Assembly: GCA_963668605.1 (NCBI GenBank)
Contig: OY764903.1
Location: forward strand, 2,480,001-2,544,000
Origin: G963668605 sp963668605
GTDB lineage: Bacteria; Acidobacteriota; Terriglobia; Bryobacterales; Bryobacteraceae
DNA: 64,000 nucleotides
Direction of reading: 5' to 3'
The translations under genes were made by a program, and so were the position numbers. Positions 42,309-51,583 of this stretch are shown in pieces. Positions within the stretch are counted from its first letter, which is position 1. Each line of letters opens with the position of its first letter. The notes under the pieces were generated by a model. The model did no database searches and had not been told where the DNA came from. It saw only the letters and a program-made list of their open reading frames with translations.

Positions 42309-42802
42309 CGGCGCGGCTCCAGAACGATGCGCCGCGCGGAATGCGTAGCATGGCAGATGGCGGCGGCGAGCGCGTCGGAGGCGTCTTGCGAGGCGATTTG
42401 CGCGTCCAGGCGCAGCAGCGAACGAATCATCATCTGCACCTGCTCCTTTTCCGCGCGGCCATAGCCCACCACGCTCATCTTGATCTCCGCGGGCGAGTAT
42501 TCGCCGAGTTCGAGGCCGGCTTCGGCGATCACCAACAGTGCGACGCCGCGAACATGCGCCAGCTTGAGAGCTGTGCCTGCGTTCACGGCATGAAAAACCT
42601 CTTCGACCGCGCCGCTTTGCGGCCGGTACGTTTCGATTACATGGCGCAAACCACGCGCTATCACGATCAGGCGCGCGGCGAGGGGCTGTTTGGGAGAGGT
42701 TCGAATGACTCCGGCCTCGACCAGCGTATGTGTGACGCCATCGCTGTCGATGACACCGTATCCGGTCCGTTCCGTCCCGCAATCGATGCCAAGAACGCGC
42801 AT
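42305..42802 (-). CDS. ruvC: Crossover junction endodeoxyribonuclease RuvC
   Basis: 165 residues, standard length. Catalytic acidic residues are in place: Asp7 in VLGIDCGTERTGYG, Glu in GAVEEVFHAVN, and Asp residues in SQDASDALAAAICHA. It cleaves Holliday junctions with RuvAB. ruvAB are not in this window. It sits 24 bases after yebC, the common yebC-ruvC arrangement in bacteria, and its stop overlaps the next ATG by four bases. Confidence 0.96.
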   Translation of the reverse strand: MRVLGIDCGTERTGYGVIDSDGVTHTLVEAGVIRTSPKQPLAARLIVIARGLRHVIETYRPQSGAVEEVFHAVNAGTALKLAHVRGVALLVIAEAGLELGEYSPAEIKMSVVGYGRAEKEQVQMMIRSLLRLDAQIASQDASDALAAAICHATHSARRIVLEPRR

Positions 42803-42826
42803 GCCCCTGAAACTCCGGGAGCGCGC

Positions 42827-43573
42827 CTAGCTGAGCGCTTCCATTTCCTTTTCGTCGATATCGAAGTTCGAATACACGTTCTGGACGTCCTCGTGTTCTT
42901 CGAGAATCTCGCTGAGCCGCAACATGCCTGCGGCGCTCTTGCCTTCGAGCTTGACCAGGTTCTTTGGGATCATCGCAACTTCGGCGTTTTCCACAGGGAT
43001 CTTGGCCTTTTGGACCGCCTCGAGAACCGCCTCGTGGCTTTCCGGCGCGGAGATGACTTCCCAGCAGGAGCCGTCGTTGCGCAGGTCGTCGGCGCCGGCG
43101 TCGAGCACCAACGCCATGAGGTCGTCTTCGTTCGCCTTATCGAGTTCGATCAGGATCTGGCCCTTGCGCTCAAACATCCACGCAACGCTGCCAACGTCGC
43201 CGAGGTTGCCGCCCCATTTGGAAAAGATGTGGCGGATTTCGCTGACCGTTCGATTACGATTGTCCGTGGCGACCGAGACCAGCACGGCTGCGCCGCCCGG
43301 GCCGTAGCCTTCGAACATGATTTCGTCGATTTGTCCGCCTTCCAATTCGCCGGTTCCGCGCATGATCGCGCGCTTGATGTTGTCGTTCGGCATACTGACC
43401 GCTTTGGCGGCAGCAACGGCCGTGCGCAAACGCGGGTTACCATCGATGTCGCCGCCGCCGGCGCGGGCCGCGATCATGATTTCTTTAATGACGCGGGTGA
43501 AGGTTTTGCCCCGCTTCGAGTCGAGGGCAGCCTTCTTGTGTTTGATCGTCGCCCATTTGGAATGTCCAGACAT
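42827..43573 (-). CDS. yebC: YebC/PmpR-family regulator / translation factor
   Basis: 248 residues from ATG 43573, giving the universal N-terminus MSGHSKWATIKHKKAALDSK; the longer frame to 43702 is rejected. Other conserved blocks: RGKTFTRVIKEIMIAAR, NPRLRTAVAAAKAVSMPNDN, YEGYGPGG-like FEGYGPGGAAVLV, TDNRNRTVSEIRHIFSKWGG. YebC proteins were named as transcription regulators and are now linked to relief of ribosome stalling at proline stretches. It heads the minus-strand run with ruvC. A similar sequence around its start codon recurs near 51168-51215. Confidence 0.95.
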   Translation of the reverse strand: MSGHSKWATIKHKKAALDSKRGKTFTRVIKEIMIAARAGGGDIDGNPRLRTAVAAAKAVSMPNDNIKRAIMRGTGELEGGQIDEIMFEGYGPGGAAVLVSVATDNRNRTVSEIRHIFSKWGGNLGDVGSVAWMFERKGQILIELDKANEDDLMALVLDAGADDLRNDGSCWEVISAPESHEAVLEAVQKAKIPVENAEVAMIPKNLVKLEGKSAAGMLRLSEILEEHEDVQNVYSNFDIDEKEMEALS

Positions 43574-43753
43574 AAAAACCTCTCGGTGGGAAAACCTAAT
43601 ATTTGCAACCCAATCAGTGAGGATACCAGATGGCACCCTCCGCCTCAAGGGCTGCGCGTACCAAGTGCTTTCATTTAGCCTCATGTCGTGATATAAGTCC
43701 ATTGACCCAGTGGGCTTGGAGCACTCTGGTTTGACACTCAGATGAGGTTCTTA

Positions 43754-46700
43754 ATGCAGACTCAATACCATAGAGCGCTTGGCATCGCACTTGCGCTCCT
43801 ATCCATTTCCGGCGTGCTGCTTGCATAGAACATTACCGGCTCGATCAAAGGCGTCGTCCTCGATCCGGCCGGCGCCGCGGTAGCTGGCGCTGAAGTCAGA
43901 CTACTCAACAGCGCCACCGGTGCAACGGCGAAGACCATCACCAACGTCGTCGGCCTTTTCGTCTTCCCGAGCGCGCTCGCCGGCGGCTACAGTGTATCCG
44001 TGCAGGTGGCGGGGTTTCAGGAGTACCGGCGGACCGGCATCGAGCTGAACGCCAGCGAAATTCGCGATCTCGGAAATATCTCGCTGACCATCGGTGAACT
44101 CCGCGCCACCGTCAGTGTGCAGGACACCGCGGTTTCACTGCAAACGGCGAGTGGCGAGAAGGCGGGTGTCGTGAGCGGAACGCAGTTCAACCAACTGGCG
44201 CTAAAGGGTCGCGACTTCATGTCCCTTGTCACTCTCATGCCGGGCGTTGTCGACGACGGCAGCCAGTCACGAAACACCGCCTCGCGGGCCGCCTTCGGTG
44301 GGGTCTTTATCAATGGAGGCCGCAACGACATGAAAAACTTCACGGTCGACGGCGTCACTGACGTGGATACGGGCAGTAACGGCAGCCTGCACTATCAGCC
44401 GAACATGGATTCCGTGGCGGAAGTGAAGGTACTTGTTTCCAATTATCAGGCTGAGTATGGCCGCAGCGGCGCCGGCCTGGTCAGCGTGATTACGAAGGGT
44501 GGAGGTCAAGAGTTCCACGGCACCGGCTGGTGGAGCCATCGCCACGAGCAATTCAACGCCAATAACTTTTTCCGCAACCGCGTCGGCCTTGATCGTGTGC
44601 CATACCGTTACAATATTGCCGGTTTCAGCATCGGCGGACCCGCCTATATTCCCGGCAAGCTGAATACGAGCAAGTCGAAACTGTTCTTCTTCGCTTCCCA
44701 GGAATACACGCGGCAGAAGGTGGATGCAGGCAGCCAGTTCCGCAACATGCCGACCGAACTCGAACGGAGCGGAGATTTTTCGCGAAGCGTCGACGTCAAC
44801 GGCAAACTCATCCCCGTTCTCGACCCGACCACGGCAAAAGCGTTTCCCGGCAACATCGTTCCGGCCTCCCGCATCAACAAGCTGGGTCAGGGCATCCTGA
44901 AGTTCTTTCCGCTTCCGAACTACGTGGATCCCGACCCTGCGCTGGTCAACCGGCAAAACTACAAAACGGCGACCAGCGGCGCAAACCCCCGGCGCAATGA
45001 CATGGTTCGTTTCGATGCCTACGCGTCGTCGAAACTAAACGGATATTTCCGCTGGATCCGCGACGACGACTGGTCTGCCAAACCCTACCAAGGTTTCAAT
45101 TTCCAGTACACGACTGCAAAGAACTATGTTCCCGGACACGGCTACGCAGGCCACGTTACCTACATGATCAGCCCCACGGTGCTCAACGAGGCTACGCTAG
45201 GGAAGAGTTGGAATAGCTCGCGCACTGAGATTGGAGACCCTACGGCGGTCCAGCGCAACTTGCTCGGCAATATCCCACAATGGTTTTCGAACGATGCCAA
45301 CTCGGGCTCCGCGAGCGAGGCCATCGATTCACAGATGTTTCCCGATGTCGCATTCGGCGGAACACCCGTGAATGCGCCCAGCATCAGCATCAACAACATC
45401 CAACATGAAAATCACAACGATACATGGGACATCACGGACAATTTCAGTTGGATCAAAGGCGGGCATGCGTTGAAGGCCGGCGTGTACGTCAACCTGACCG
45501 ACAAGGTGCAGGTGCAGGGCGACATTTGGAATGGCGCCTTGAACTTCGGCGCGAACAAGAACAACCCGTATGACTCGGGCCACGGTTACGCGAATGCCTT
45601 GCTCGGCAACTTTAACAACTATACGGAATCCACGAAAGACATCAACTTCGATGCGAAGTACTGGACCGTCGAGTTCTACCTTCAGGACAACTGGAGGGTC
45701 AGCAAAAAACTCAGTTTCGATTACGGAGTGCGCTTTTACCACATGAATCCGCAGGTGGGGACGGATTACTCCTTCTCCGCGTTCGATCCCGCGACCTACG
45801 ACCCGCAAAAGGCTCCCGTGCTCTACCGGCCCGGACTGGATTCGAAGGGCGCACGCGTAGCCGTTGATCCACGCACCGGCGCCACGACATTCGCGGCCCT
45901 CATAGGAAAGTACGTGCCTGGGACCGGAGATCCGGCGAACGGCATGCAAGTCGGCGGCAAGAATGGCTACCGCTGGGGCTTGTACGGGGTAAAACCGATT
46001 TCGGCCACGCCACGCTTCGGTTTCGCGTACGATGTGTTCGGTCAGGCTAAGACGGTGATTCGTGGCGGCGCGGGCATCTTCCTGGACCGCTCGCGCCAAC
46101 TCCTGAATGGTAATACCGCCAACAACCCTCCAGTATCCTATCGGCCGGTGTTGAACTATGGCAATTTGGATACATTCGCATCTGCCAGCGGCTTCATTGG
46201 CCCCTCCGCGAGCTCCTTTGTATTTCCAGCCGAGCGCGTGCAACTACCTTCCGTTGCCAGTTTCAGCTTCGGGTTGCAGCACCAGCTTCCGTTCTCCAGC
46301 ATGATCGATGTGTCTTATGTCGGAAGCGCTTCGAGCCACCTATTGCAGTCGCGGAATCTCAATTCCATCGCCATGTTCGCCCGCTTCGATCCGAAGAACG
46401 CGGACGCGAGCCTGGCGGGAAAATCTCCATTGCCGGATGACTTCTTCCGCCCTTACCCGGGTCTCGGAGCCATCTCAGCAAACGAATTCGCGGCAAGTTC
46501 CAACTATCACTCGCTCCAGACCAAATTCGAACGCCGCTTCAACCGTGGTATCGGTTTCGGCGTCGCTTATACGTGGTCGAAATCCTTGGGTATCGCCAAC
46601 GGCTACAACGATTCGTCGACCAGCTACTTCGACTTCAGGAGATGGGAGTACGGGCCGCTTGACTTCGATCGCTCTCACGTCTTCACGCTGAACTATATCT

Positions 46701-47236
46701 ATGACCTCCCGAAACTCGGGCAGCGGATTGGCAACAAGGTGGTAGGCGCCGTCACTGACAACTGGAGCATCACGGGCGTCACCAGTTTCAGCTCGGGTGC
46801 GCCGTTCACGCCCGGAATGTCCACGACGTCGACGGTCGACCTCACCGGTTCGTCGGAAGGCGCGAAAATCAGCGTTGTGGGGCCCGCCACGTTAGGCAAG
46901 AGCGAGAAGTCGTTCTATCGCAACTTCAACACCAAGGCGTTCGCGCTTACGCCCGTTGGGAGTTTTGGGAACGCTGGCGTAAACATCCTGCGCGGACCAG
47001 GCAACAACAACTGGGACATCTCGTTGCGGAAGAGCATTCCGGTGGGTCTGGGCGCGGAGCGTGCGCTTCAGTTCCGCACGGAATTCTATAACGCATTCAA
47101 TCACACGCAGTTTCGGGGGCTCGACTCAGCCGCTCGATTTGAACCGAACGGCAATCAGGCAAACGCGAACTTCGGAGCGTTCAACGCCGCGCGCGACGGG
47201 CGCGTAATCTCATTCACGTTGCGATTTCAATATTGA
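43754..47236 (+). pseudogene. Oar-like TonB-dependent receptor with amber codon at signal-peptide boundary
   Basis: Starting at ATG 43754 (TGAGG six bases upstream), codons 1-24 encode a signal peptide MQTQYHRALGIALALLSISG-VLLA, then TAG at 43826-43828, then NITGSIKGVVLDPAGAAVAG in the same frame. The paralogue at 47381-51058 has Gln at the equivalent junction (APAQTG), so CAG to TAG is the simplest origin. The frame is then open to 47236. Domains: carboxypeptidase-regulatory (about 26-105), TonB plug (GRDFMSLVTLMPGVVDDG, GGRNDMKNFTVDGV), and a large barrel ending VISFTLRFQY. Without suppression or an internal start (GTG 44000) no exported protein is made. Convergent with the next receptor. 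Confidence 0.75.
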
Positions 47237-47316
47237 TCGCTGAAGGAACACTGGGATACCCGCAGCGGGCAGCTCAAGAGAGTCAGCGGCGGGTGTCCGC
47301 GAAACGACCGGCTAAA

Positions 47317-47354
47317 AAAGCCCTCAGCCTACGAAGCCATAGGCTGAGGGCTTT
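47317..47354. terminator. Bidirectional terminator hairpin
   Basis: Arms AAAGCCCTCAGCCT (47317-47330) and AGGCTGAGGGCTTT (47341-47354) are perfectly complementary with a 10-base loop, and A/T runs border both sides. It sits between two convergent receptor genes. Confidence 0.85.
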
Positions 47355-47380
47355 GCGTTAATCGTCTGACTTCGGCCGCT

Positions 47381-50300
47381 TTACCAGAACAGCCGCAGCG
47401 TAAGCTGCAATTCGCGTGGATCGTTCACAGAGTTCTGCATGCTGATGAGGCCGCTGCTCGCGTTCGGCATCGGCATGCCCGGCATATTCAGCACGTTGAA
47501 GAAGTCGGCGTTGAAGCGCAGCTTCACCCGTTCGGTTATCGGGATCACCTTGAATAAGGAGGCGTCCATGCTCCAGAGCATCGGGCCCAATCGCCATTGG
47601 TTGCGCCACGGATGCAGCCCGTTATCGAATTCGACAGGCTGCAGCGTTCCGTTTTTCAGCGGCACGAACACCGTATCCGAGCCGATGTATTGGTAGTTCG
47701 GGTCGCTCGGATTCCCGCCGTCCGCGGGCATGGCCCACCTCGGACCGAACGCCGGCTTATAATTGGCCGGAACGCCCATCACTCCATTGGGCTTGCCATT
47801 CGCGTCATAGCTATTGATGCGGTTGGCCGGGATGTATCCGTTGAAGTAGAGGTAACCCTTCTGGCACTGGCCGCTGCGGCAATCGTCGATCGGGTACTTG
47901 GTCCCATAGAACTCGATGTTGTTCAGGAATCCGGTATCGCTCGTCGGCATCTGCCACCAGCGGCTTCGGACCTGGCCCATGCCGGCAACCTGCCAGCCAC
48001 CGATCAGACGGTCCATTATTCCGCCCACATTGCCACCGATTTTCTTGCCTCTGCCAAAAGGCAAATCCACGAGCCAGTTCCAGCGTATGTGGTGCTTGGG
48101 AATCTCGGAATCCAAATGATAATTGAGCAATCGGTTGCGTTGGTCGAAATCCTCGGGAACCGAGCCCGCGGGGAACATCCTGGTGTCCTGCATGATATCG
48201 TCCCGCCAGTCGTTGCCGCCGGCCCGGAACGAATTGCTCATCAGGTAGAAGAACTGGAATCCGATGCCTCTGGAGAAACGGCGGTTGAGTTCCACCTGAG
48301 CTCCATTGAAGTTCGACCAACCCGTCTTCATGTGCTTCTCGATGTTGCCGTAAGGAAGATTGGTGTAGACCCGCCGCGCGACCCCGGAGTCCGCGCCTTG
48401 CGGGATCGGCAAGCCGGTTTCAGTGAACCACACGTAGTTTGGAATGCTCTCGTTGGTGTCGTAGAGCTGGTCGAGGTCGGAGCCATGGTTACCGAGGTAC
48501 GCCACGCGCAGTACTGTATTCGGAAGAATCTCGCGTTCGATCGTCAAGTTCCACTGATCAGCTTTGGTCACCGGCTGGTACGTGTCATAGAAGGAAGCGC
48601 CCACCGAGCCAAGGCCACCGAGGGTCGGCGTTTCCGGGCTGAACAGGTTGTTCATGTTCTTGCCCGCCACGTACACTGGGGCGTTGCGCAATAAATAGTT
48701 GCTCAGACCGTCGGGACTCTGCTGCGAACTGTTCAAGTTGAAACTGTAGCTGATGTGCAACGGCGCGTTGCTCCGCGCACGCGCGTAGTAGCCACCAACT
48801 GGAACCGGGTAGGAAAAGCGCGAATAGCCGCCGCGCAGAACGATCGGGTGCTTGCCGTCGTTGACCCTGTAGGCGAAACCAAGGCGCGGAAGCCAGTTGA
48901 CGGTGTCGGTACGGAACATCTTTGCCGGAAGGCCCGCTTCTCCGGGTGTCGTGAAGCGAACACCGAGATCGGTGTAGGCCTTGATGACTCCGGCGTTGAC
49001 TGCGCCCAAAGCGTAGAGCTTCTGGAGCGGCTGGCCCAACACAATCGCCATGGATTTCGGATCGAAGCTCGTGAGCATGTTGTCGCGCTCGGCGAGAATC
49101 GGGAAGGATTCGGCGCGCAGTCCGAGATTTAACGTAAGTTTGGAACTAAGCTTGAAATTATCCTGGAGATAGAGGCCATATTCCGGACCCTGGAAATGGA
49201 ACCAGGGCCGCGTCTTGTTCAACCGCGAAAGGCCGCTAACTCCCAAGAAGAAATTCGCGGAATCGTTGCCCGTGCGGGCAACGGCAGCATAGCGCGACCC
49301 GGACGCTTTGTCGTAGAGACTGGTGGCCAGGCTGCTGAACTGATGCATGCCTCGCACGTACTGTTCTTGGGGACGGATATCGGCGTAGTTGTAGCGCAAC
49401 GATCCGCCGAACTCGAGCTCGTGTCGCCCCTTCACCTTGGTCATGTTCTCTTGAAACGACCAGATCTTGGTGCTGTCAACGAAGCTCTGATTCGACTCCG
49501 TAGTGGTCATGTCGAACCCGACGGCCGCCAATTCGGGGAAACCAAGTCTTTCGAATGGGTTCGGCAATCCAAGAAGGCTGGCGTAATTCTTCGACTGGTC
49601 GCCTGTGAGATTCGCGCGCGTCTCTTTCGCATAACTCACGGTTGTCTCGGCGAAGAAAGTTGGACTGAACAGGCTGGACCACGATCCCGCAACGGTCCGG
49701 TTGGGAGTGTCCAACACTCGAACGTTTGTGCTACGGTCGATCGCCACGGGCGAACTGCCCCCGTTGGCGAAGAGCTGCACTGCGGTGCTCTGCGAGTAGC
49801 GGATAAAAACCTGATCCCGCGAGGAGAGGCGGTGGTCCACGCGCAGCGTACCCGTGTGGTCGTCGCGGTTACTCGGCTGAGGAGCGAAGTAGTTGTTCGA
49901 CACCAGCGGATTCACTCCCGCCAGAGTCGGCTCGGGAATGATCTTATACATGTACTCGGCCAGGGAGCTGCGCCGGCTGATCGGAATCTGGTTATTCACG
50001 AACGGCGTCCGGCTCCAGTCCTTCGCCGAGGACCAGGGATCATAGAGCGTATATTTGCGCCCCTGTCCATCGATCAGACCGCTGAAGTCGCCCTGCCGCA
50101 TGGCCACGGTCGGCAGCGCGGAGGAACTGGTCGAGTACTGCCGGCGTGCGTATCGCTCGTAAGCCATGAAGATGAATGTGCGATTTTTTCCGTCGTAAAT
50201 CTTTGGCAGAGTGAGGGGGCCGCCGCCGGAGAGACCGAACTCGTTCCGGATCAGCGTGGGCGGCTTCTCGTAGTAATCCTCACGAGCGCGCGCGAGCCCG

Positions 50301-51058
50301 ATCGCGTTGTTGCGGGCGGTTTCAAACACGGCGCCGTGAAACACGTTAGTGCCGCTCTTGGTCTTGATGATCGCCTTGGCCGGCCGGTTGCTCTTCGCCG
50401 ACGCGTTGTTGGTCTCTATGCGGAACTCGTCTACTGTATCGAGTCCTGGCATGCGCGCGTAGCCGGTGCCTCGGCGAAAATCAGCCGAAGTCGCCCCGTC
50501 CTGTACAAACTCCATCGAGCCTTCACGCATGCCGTAGACGCGCACGGCGCCGCTGGCGCCGCCCAGTTCCGCTCCGGGCGTGGTGAACTGAATCAGCGAA
50601 ACGAGAGAGCGGCCGTTCAGAGGCAACTGCTCGACGCGCTGGTGCTCGATGGTGGTGCTGAGCGTGGCGTTGGTGGTGGTGAGCATGGAGCTCACTTCGC
50701 CGGCAACCGTGATTTGGGTGGTAGCGGTGAGCACCTCCAAGGGGATGTCAAGTTCGGCGGTCTGTCCCGTTTGCAGAAGCAGTTCGCCCTCCCAAGACTG
50801 CATGCCGGGGTGCCGCGCCGTCAGCTTATAGCGGCCGGGCTGAAGGGAGGGAAAGACATAACGACCACTGTCGTTGGCTCGAGTCGGGTTTCGGGCGCCG
50901 GTCTCGATCTGGAGAGCCTCCACTTCCGCAGCGGGGATGATGGCGCCAGTGGGGTCTTTCACAATACCGCGAATGCTGGCCGCTCCGGTCTGGGCCGGGG
51001 CGGTCGCGGAAAAGAGGACTGCGGACAGAATTAAAAGCATCCAAGACTTAAGACGCAT
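47381..51058 (-). CDS. Oar-like TonB-dependent receptor
   Basis: 1,225 residues from ATG 51058 (MRLKSWMLLILSAVLFSATA signal, cleavage after APA); the frame extends 16 codons further without support. Domains: carboxypeptidase-regulatory at about 27-105 (ASIRGIVKDPTGAIIPAAEV, GRYVFPSLQPGRYKLTARH), plug at about 120-240 (LPLNGRSLVSLIQFTTPG, NVFHGAVFETARNNA), then an outer-membrane barrel ending LQLTLRLFW with terminal aromatic residue. Receptors of this Oar/SusC-like size import large ligands such as glycan fragments or siderophores with TonB energy. The neighbouring sulfatase (51584-53137) suggests a sulfated glycan substrate. Confidence 0.9.
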   Translation of the reverse strand: MRLKSWMLLILSAVLFSATAPAQTGAASIRGIVKDPTGAIIPAAEVEALQIETGARNPTRANDSGRYVFPSLQPGRYKLTARHPGMQSWEGELLLQTGQTAELDIPLEVLTATTQITVAGEVSSMLTTTNATLSTTIEHQRVEQLPLNGRSLVSLIQFTTPGAELGGASGAVRVYGMREGSMEFVQDGATSADFRRGTGYARMPGLDTVDEFRIETNNASAKSNRPAKAIIKTKSGTNVFHGAVFETARNNAIGLARAREDYYEKPPTLIRNEFGLSGGGPLTLPKIYDGKNRTFIFMAYERYARRQYSTSSSALPTVAMRQGDFSGLIDGQGRKYTLYDPWSSAKDWSRTPFVNNQIPISRRSSLAEYMYKIIPEPTLAGVNPLVSNNYFAPQPSNRDDHTGTLRVDHRLSSRDQVFIRYSQSTAVQLFANGGSSPVAIDRSTNVRVLDTPNRTVAGSWSSLFSPTFFAETTVSYAKETRANLTGDQSKNYASLLGLPNPFERLGFPELAAVGFDMTTTESNQSFVDSTKIWSFQENMTKVKGRHELEFGGSLRYNYADIRPQEQYVRGMHQFSSLATSLYDKASGSRYAAVARTGNDSANFFLGVSGLSRLNKTRPWFHFQGPEYGLYLQDNFKLSSKLTLNLGLRAESFPILAERDNMLTSFDPKSMAIVLGQPLQKLYALGAVNAGVIKAYTDLGVRFTTPGEAGLPAKMFRTDTVNWLPRLGFAYRVNDGKHPIVLRGGYSRFSYPVPVGGYYARARSNAPLHISYSFNLNSSQQSPDGLSNYLLRNAPVYVAGKNMNNLFSPETPTLGGLGSVGASFYDTYQPVTKADQWNLTIEREILPNTVLRVAYLGNHGSDLDQLYDTNESIPNYVWFTETGLPIPQGADSGVARRVYTNLPYGNIEKHMKTGWSNFNGAQVELNRRFSRGIGFQFFYLMSNSFRAGGNDWRDDIMQDTRMFPAGSVPEDFDQRNRLLNYHLDSEIPKHHIRWNWLVDLPFGRGKKIGGNVGGIMDRLIGGWQVAGMGQVRSRWWQMPTSDTGFLNNIEFYGTKYPIDDCRSGQCQKGYLYFNGYIPANRINSYDANGKPNGVMGVPANYKPAFGPRWAMPADGGNPSDPNYQYIGSDTVFVPLKNGTLQPVEFDNGLHPWRNQWRLGPMLWSMDASLFKVIPITERVKLRFNADFFNVLNMPGMPMPNASSGLISMQNSVNDPRELQLTLRLFW

Positions 51059-51167
51059 TGCTGGGCTCCTTAACTGTAGTGCGGCTTCTTGAAAAGCGAT
51101 GACCAAGTAACCGATTACAACGATATTTCAGGCGGGGATGATTGTCAAGTCCGTTGGCAAACTACCG

Positions 51168-51215
51168 CCCGTCTGGAATGTCCAGACATAAACGGACCCT
51201 CGGCAGGAAGCTCTG
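51168..51215. repeat. Sequence resembling the yebC start region
   Basis: TGGAATGTCCAGACATAAA at 51174-51192 is identical to 43557-43575, and weaker similarity (about 75% by eye) continues over about 60 bases, to GCAAC on one side and CGCCC on the other. It may be a rearrangement scar carrying a yebC 5' end, or chance. Confidence 0.35.
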
Positions 51216-51566
51216 ATTTCTGCAACACCAGCATGGGCCCCTTACTTTTCCAGAATTCCCGTTCAGAGCCTCATAGCGAACGCTCTCGAAGGCGCGGACC
51301 ACATCTCCGACACGCGCGGCGAGGATTACGCGTTCATCTATAGCGCACAGGGACGGAAGTTCACGGTCAGCATGGGGAAGATTTCGGGCGGCAGCGTCAA
51401 GGGTTGGTGGTATAACCCGCGCACGGGCAGCACGACGGAAATCGAAGCGGCGCCAAATCAGGGCACACGCGAATTCACTTGCCCTTCGGAAGGATTCGGA
51501 AGCGAGTGGGTGCTGGTGCTTGACGACTCATCGAAGAGCTTCGGGGCGCCCGGCCGTAAGCGCTGA
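51193..51566 (+). pseudogene. C-terminal remnant of glycoside hydrolase (collagen-binding-like domain)
   Basis: The open frame 51193-51566 reads PYFSRIPVQSLIANAL, then SDTRGEDYAFIYSAQGRKF, KGWWYNPRTGSTTEIEA and SEWVLVLDDSSKSFGAPG before the stop. This matches the C-terminal domain of DUF4038-type glycoside hydrolases (the domain labelled collagen-binding in databases). The catalytic part is absent and no start signal is visible; an in-frame TAA lies just upstream. ATG 51372 would encode only 64 residues. It is best read as the tail of a deleted hydrolase, next to the yebC-like scar. Confidence 0.6.
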
Positions 51567-51583
51567 GGGCGAGTCGGAGTGTA

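Noticed and set aside
42309..42782. N-terminal extension of the small secreted protein at 41682-42308
   Set aside because: The extension lies inside ruvC and is Arg-rich; the signal peptide starts at ATG 42308.
49196..51034. 612-codon plus-strand ORF
   Set aside because: Antisense to the Oar-like receptor at 47381-51058, which has signal peptide and domains; the antisense frame shows none.
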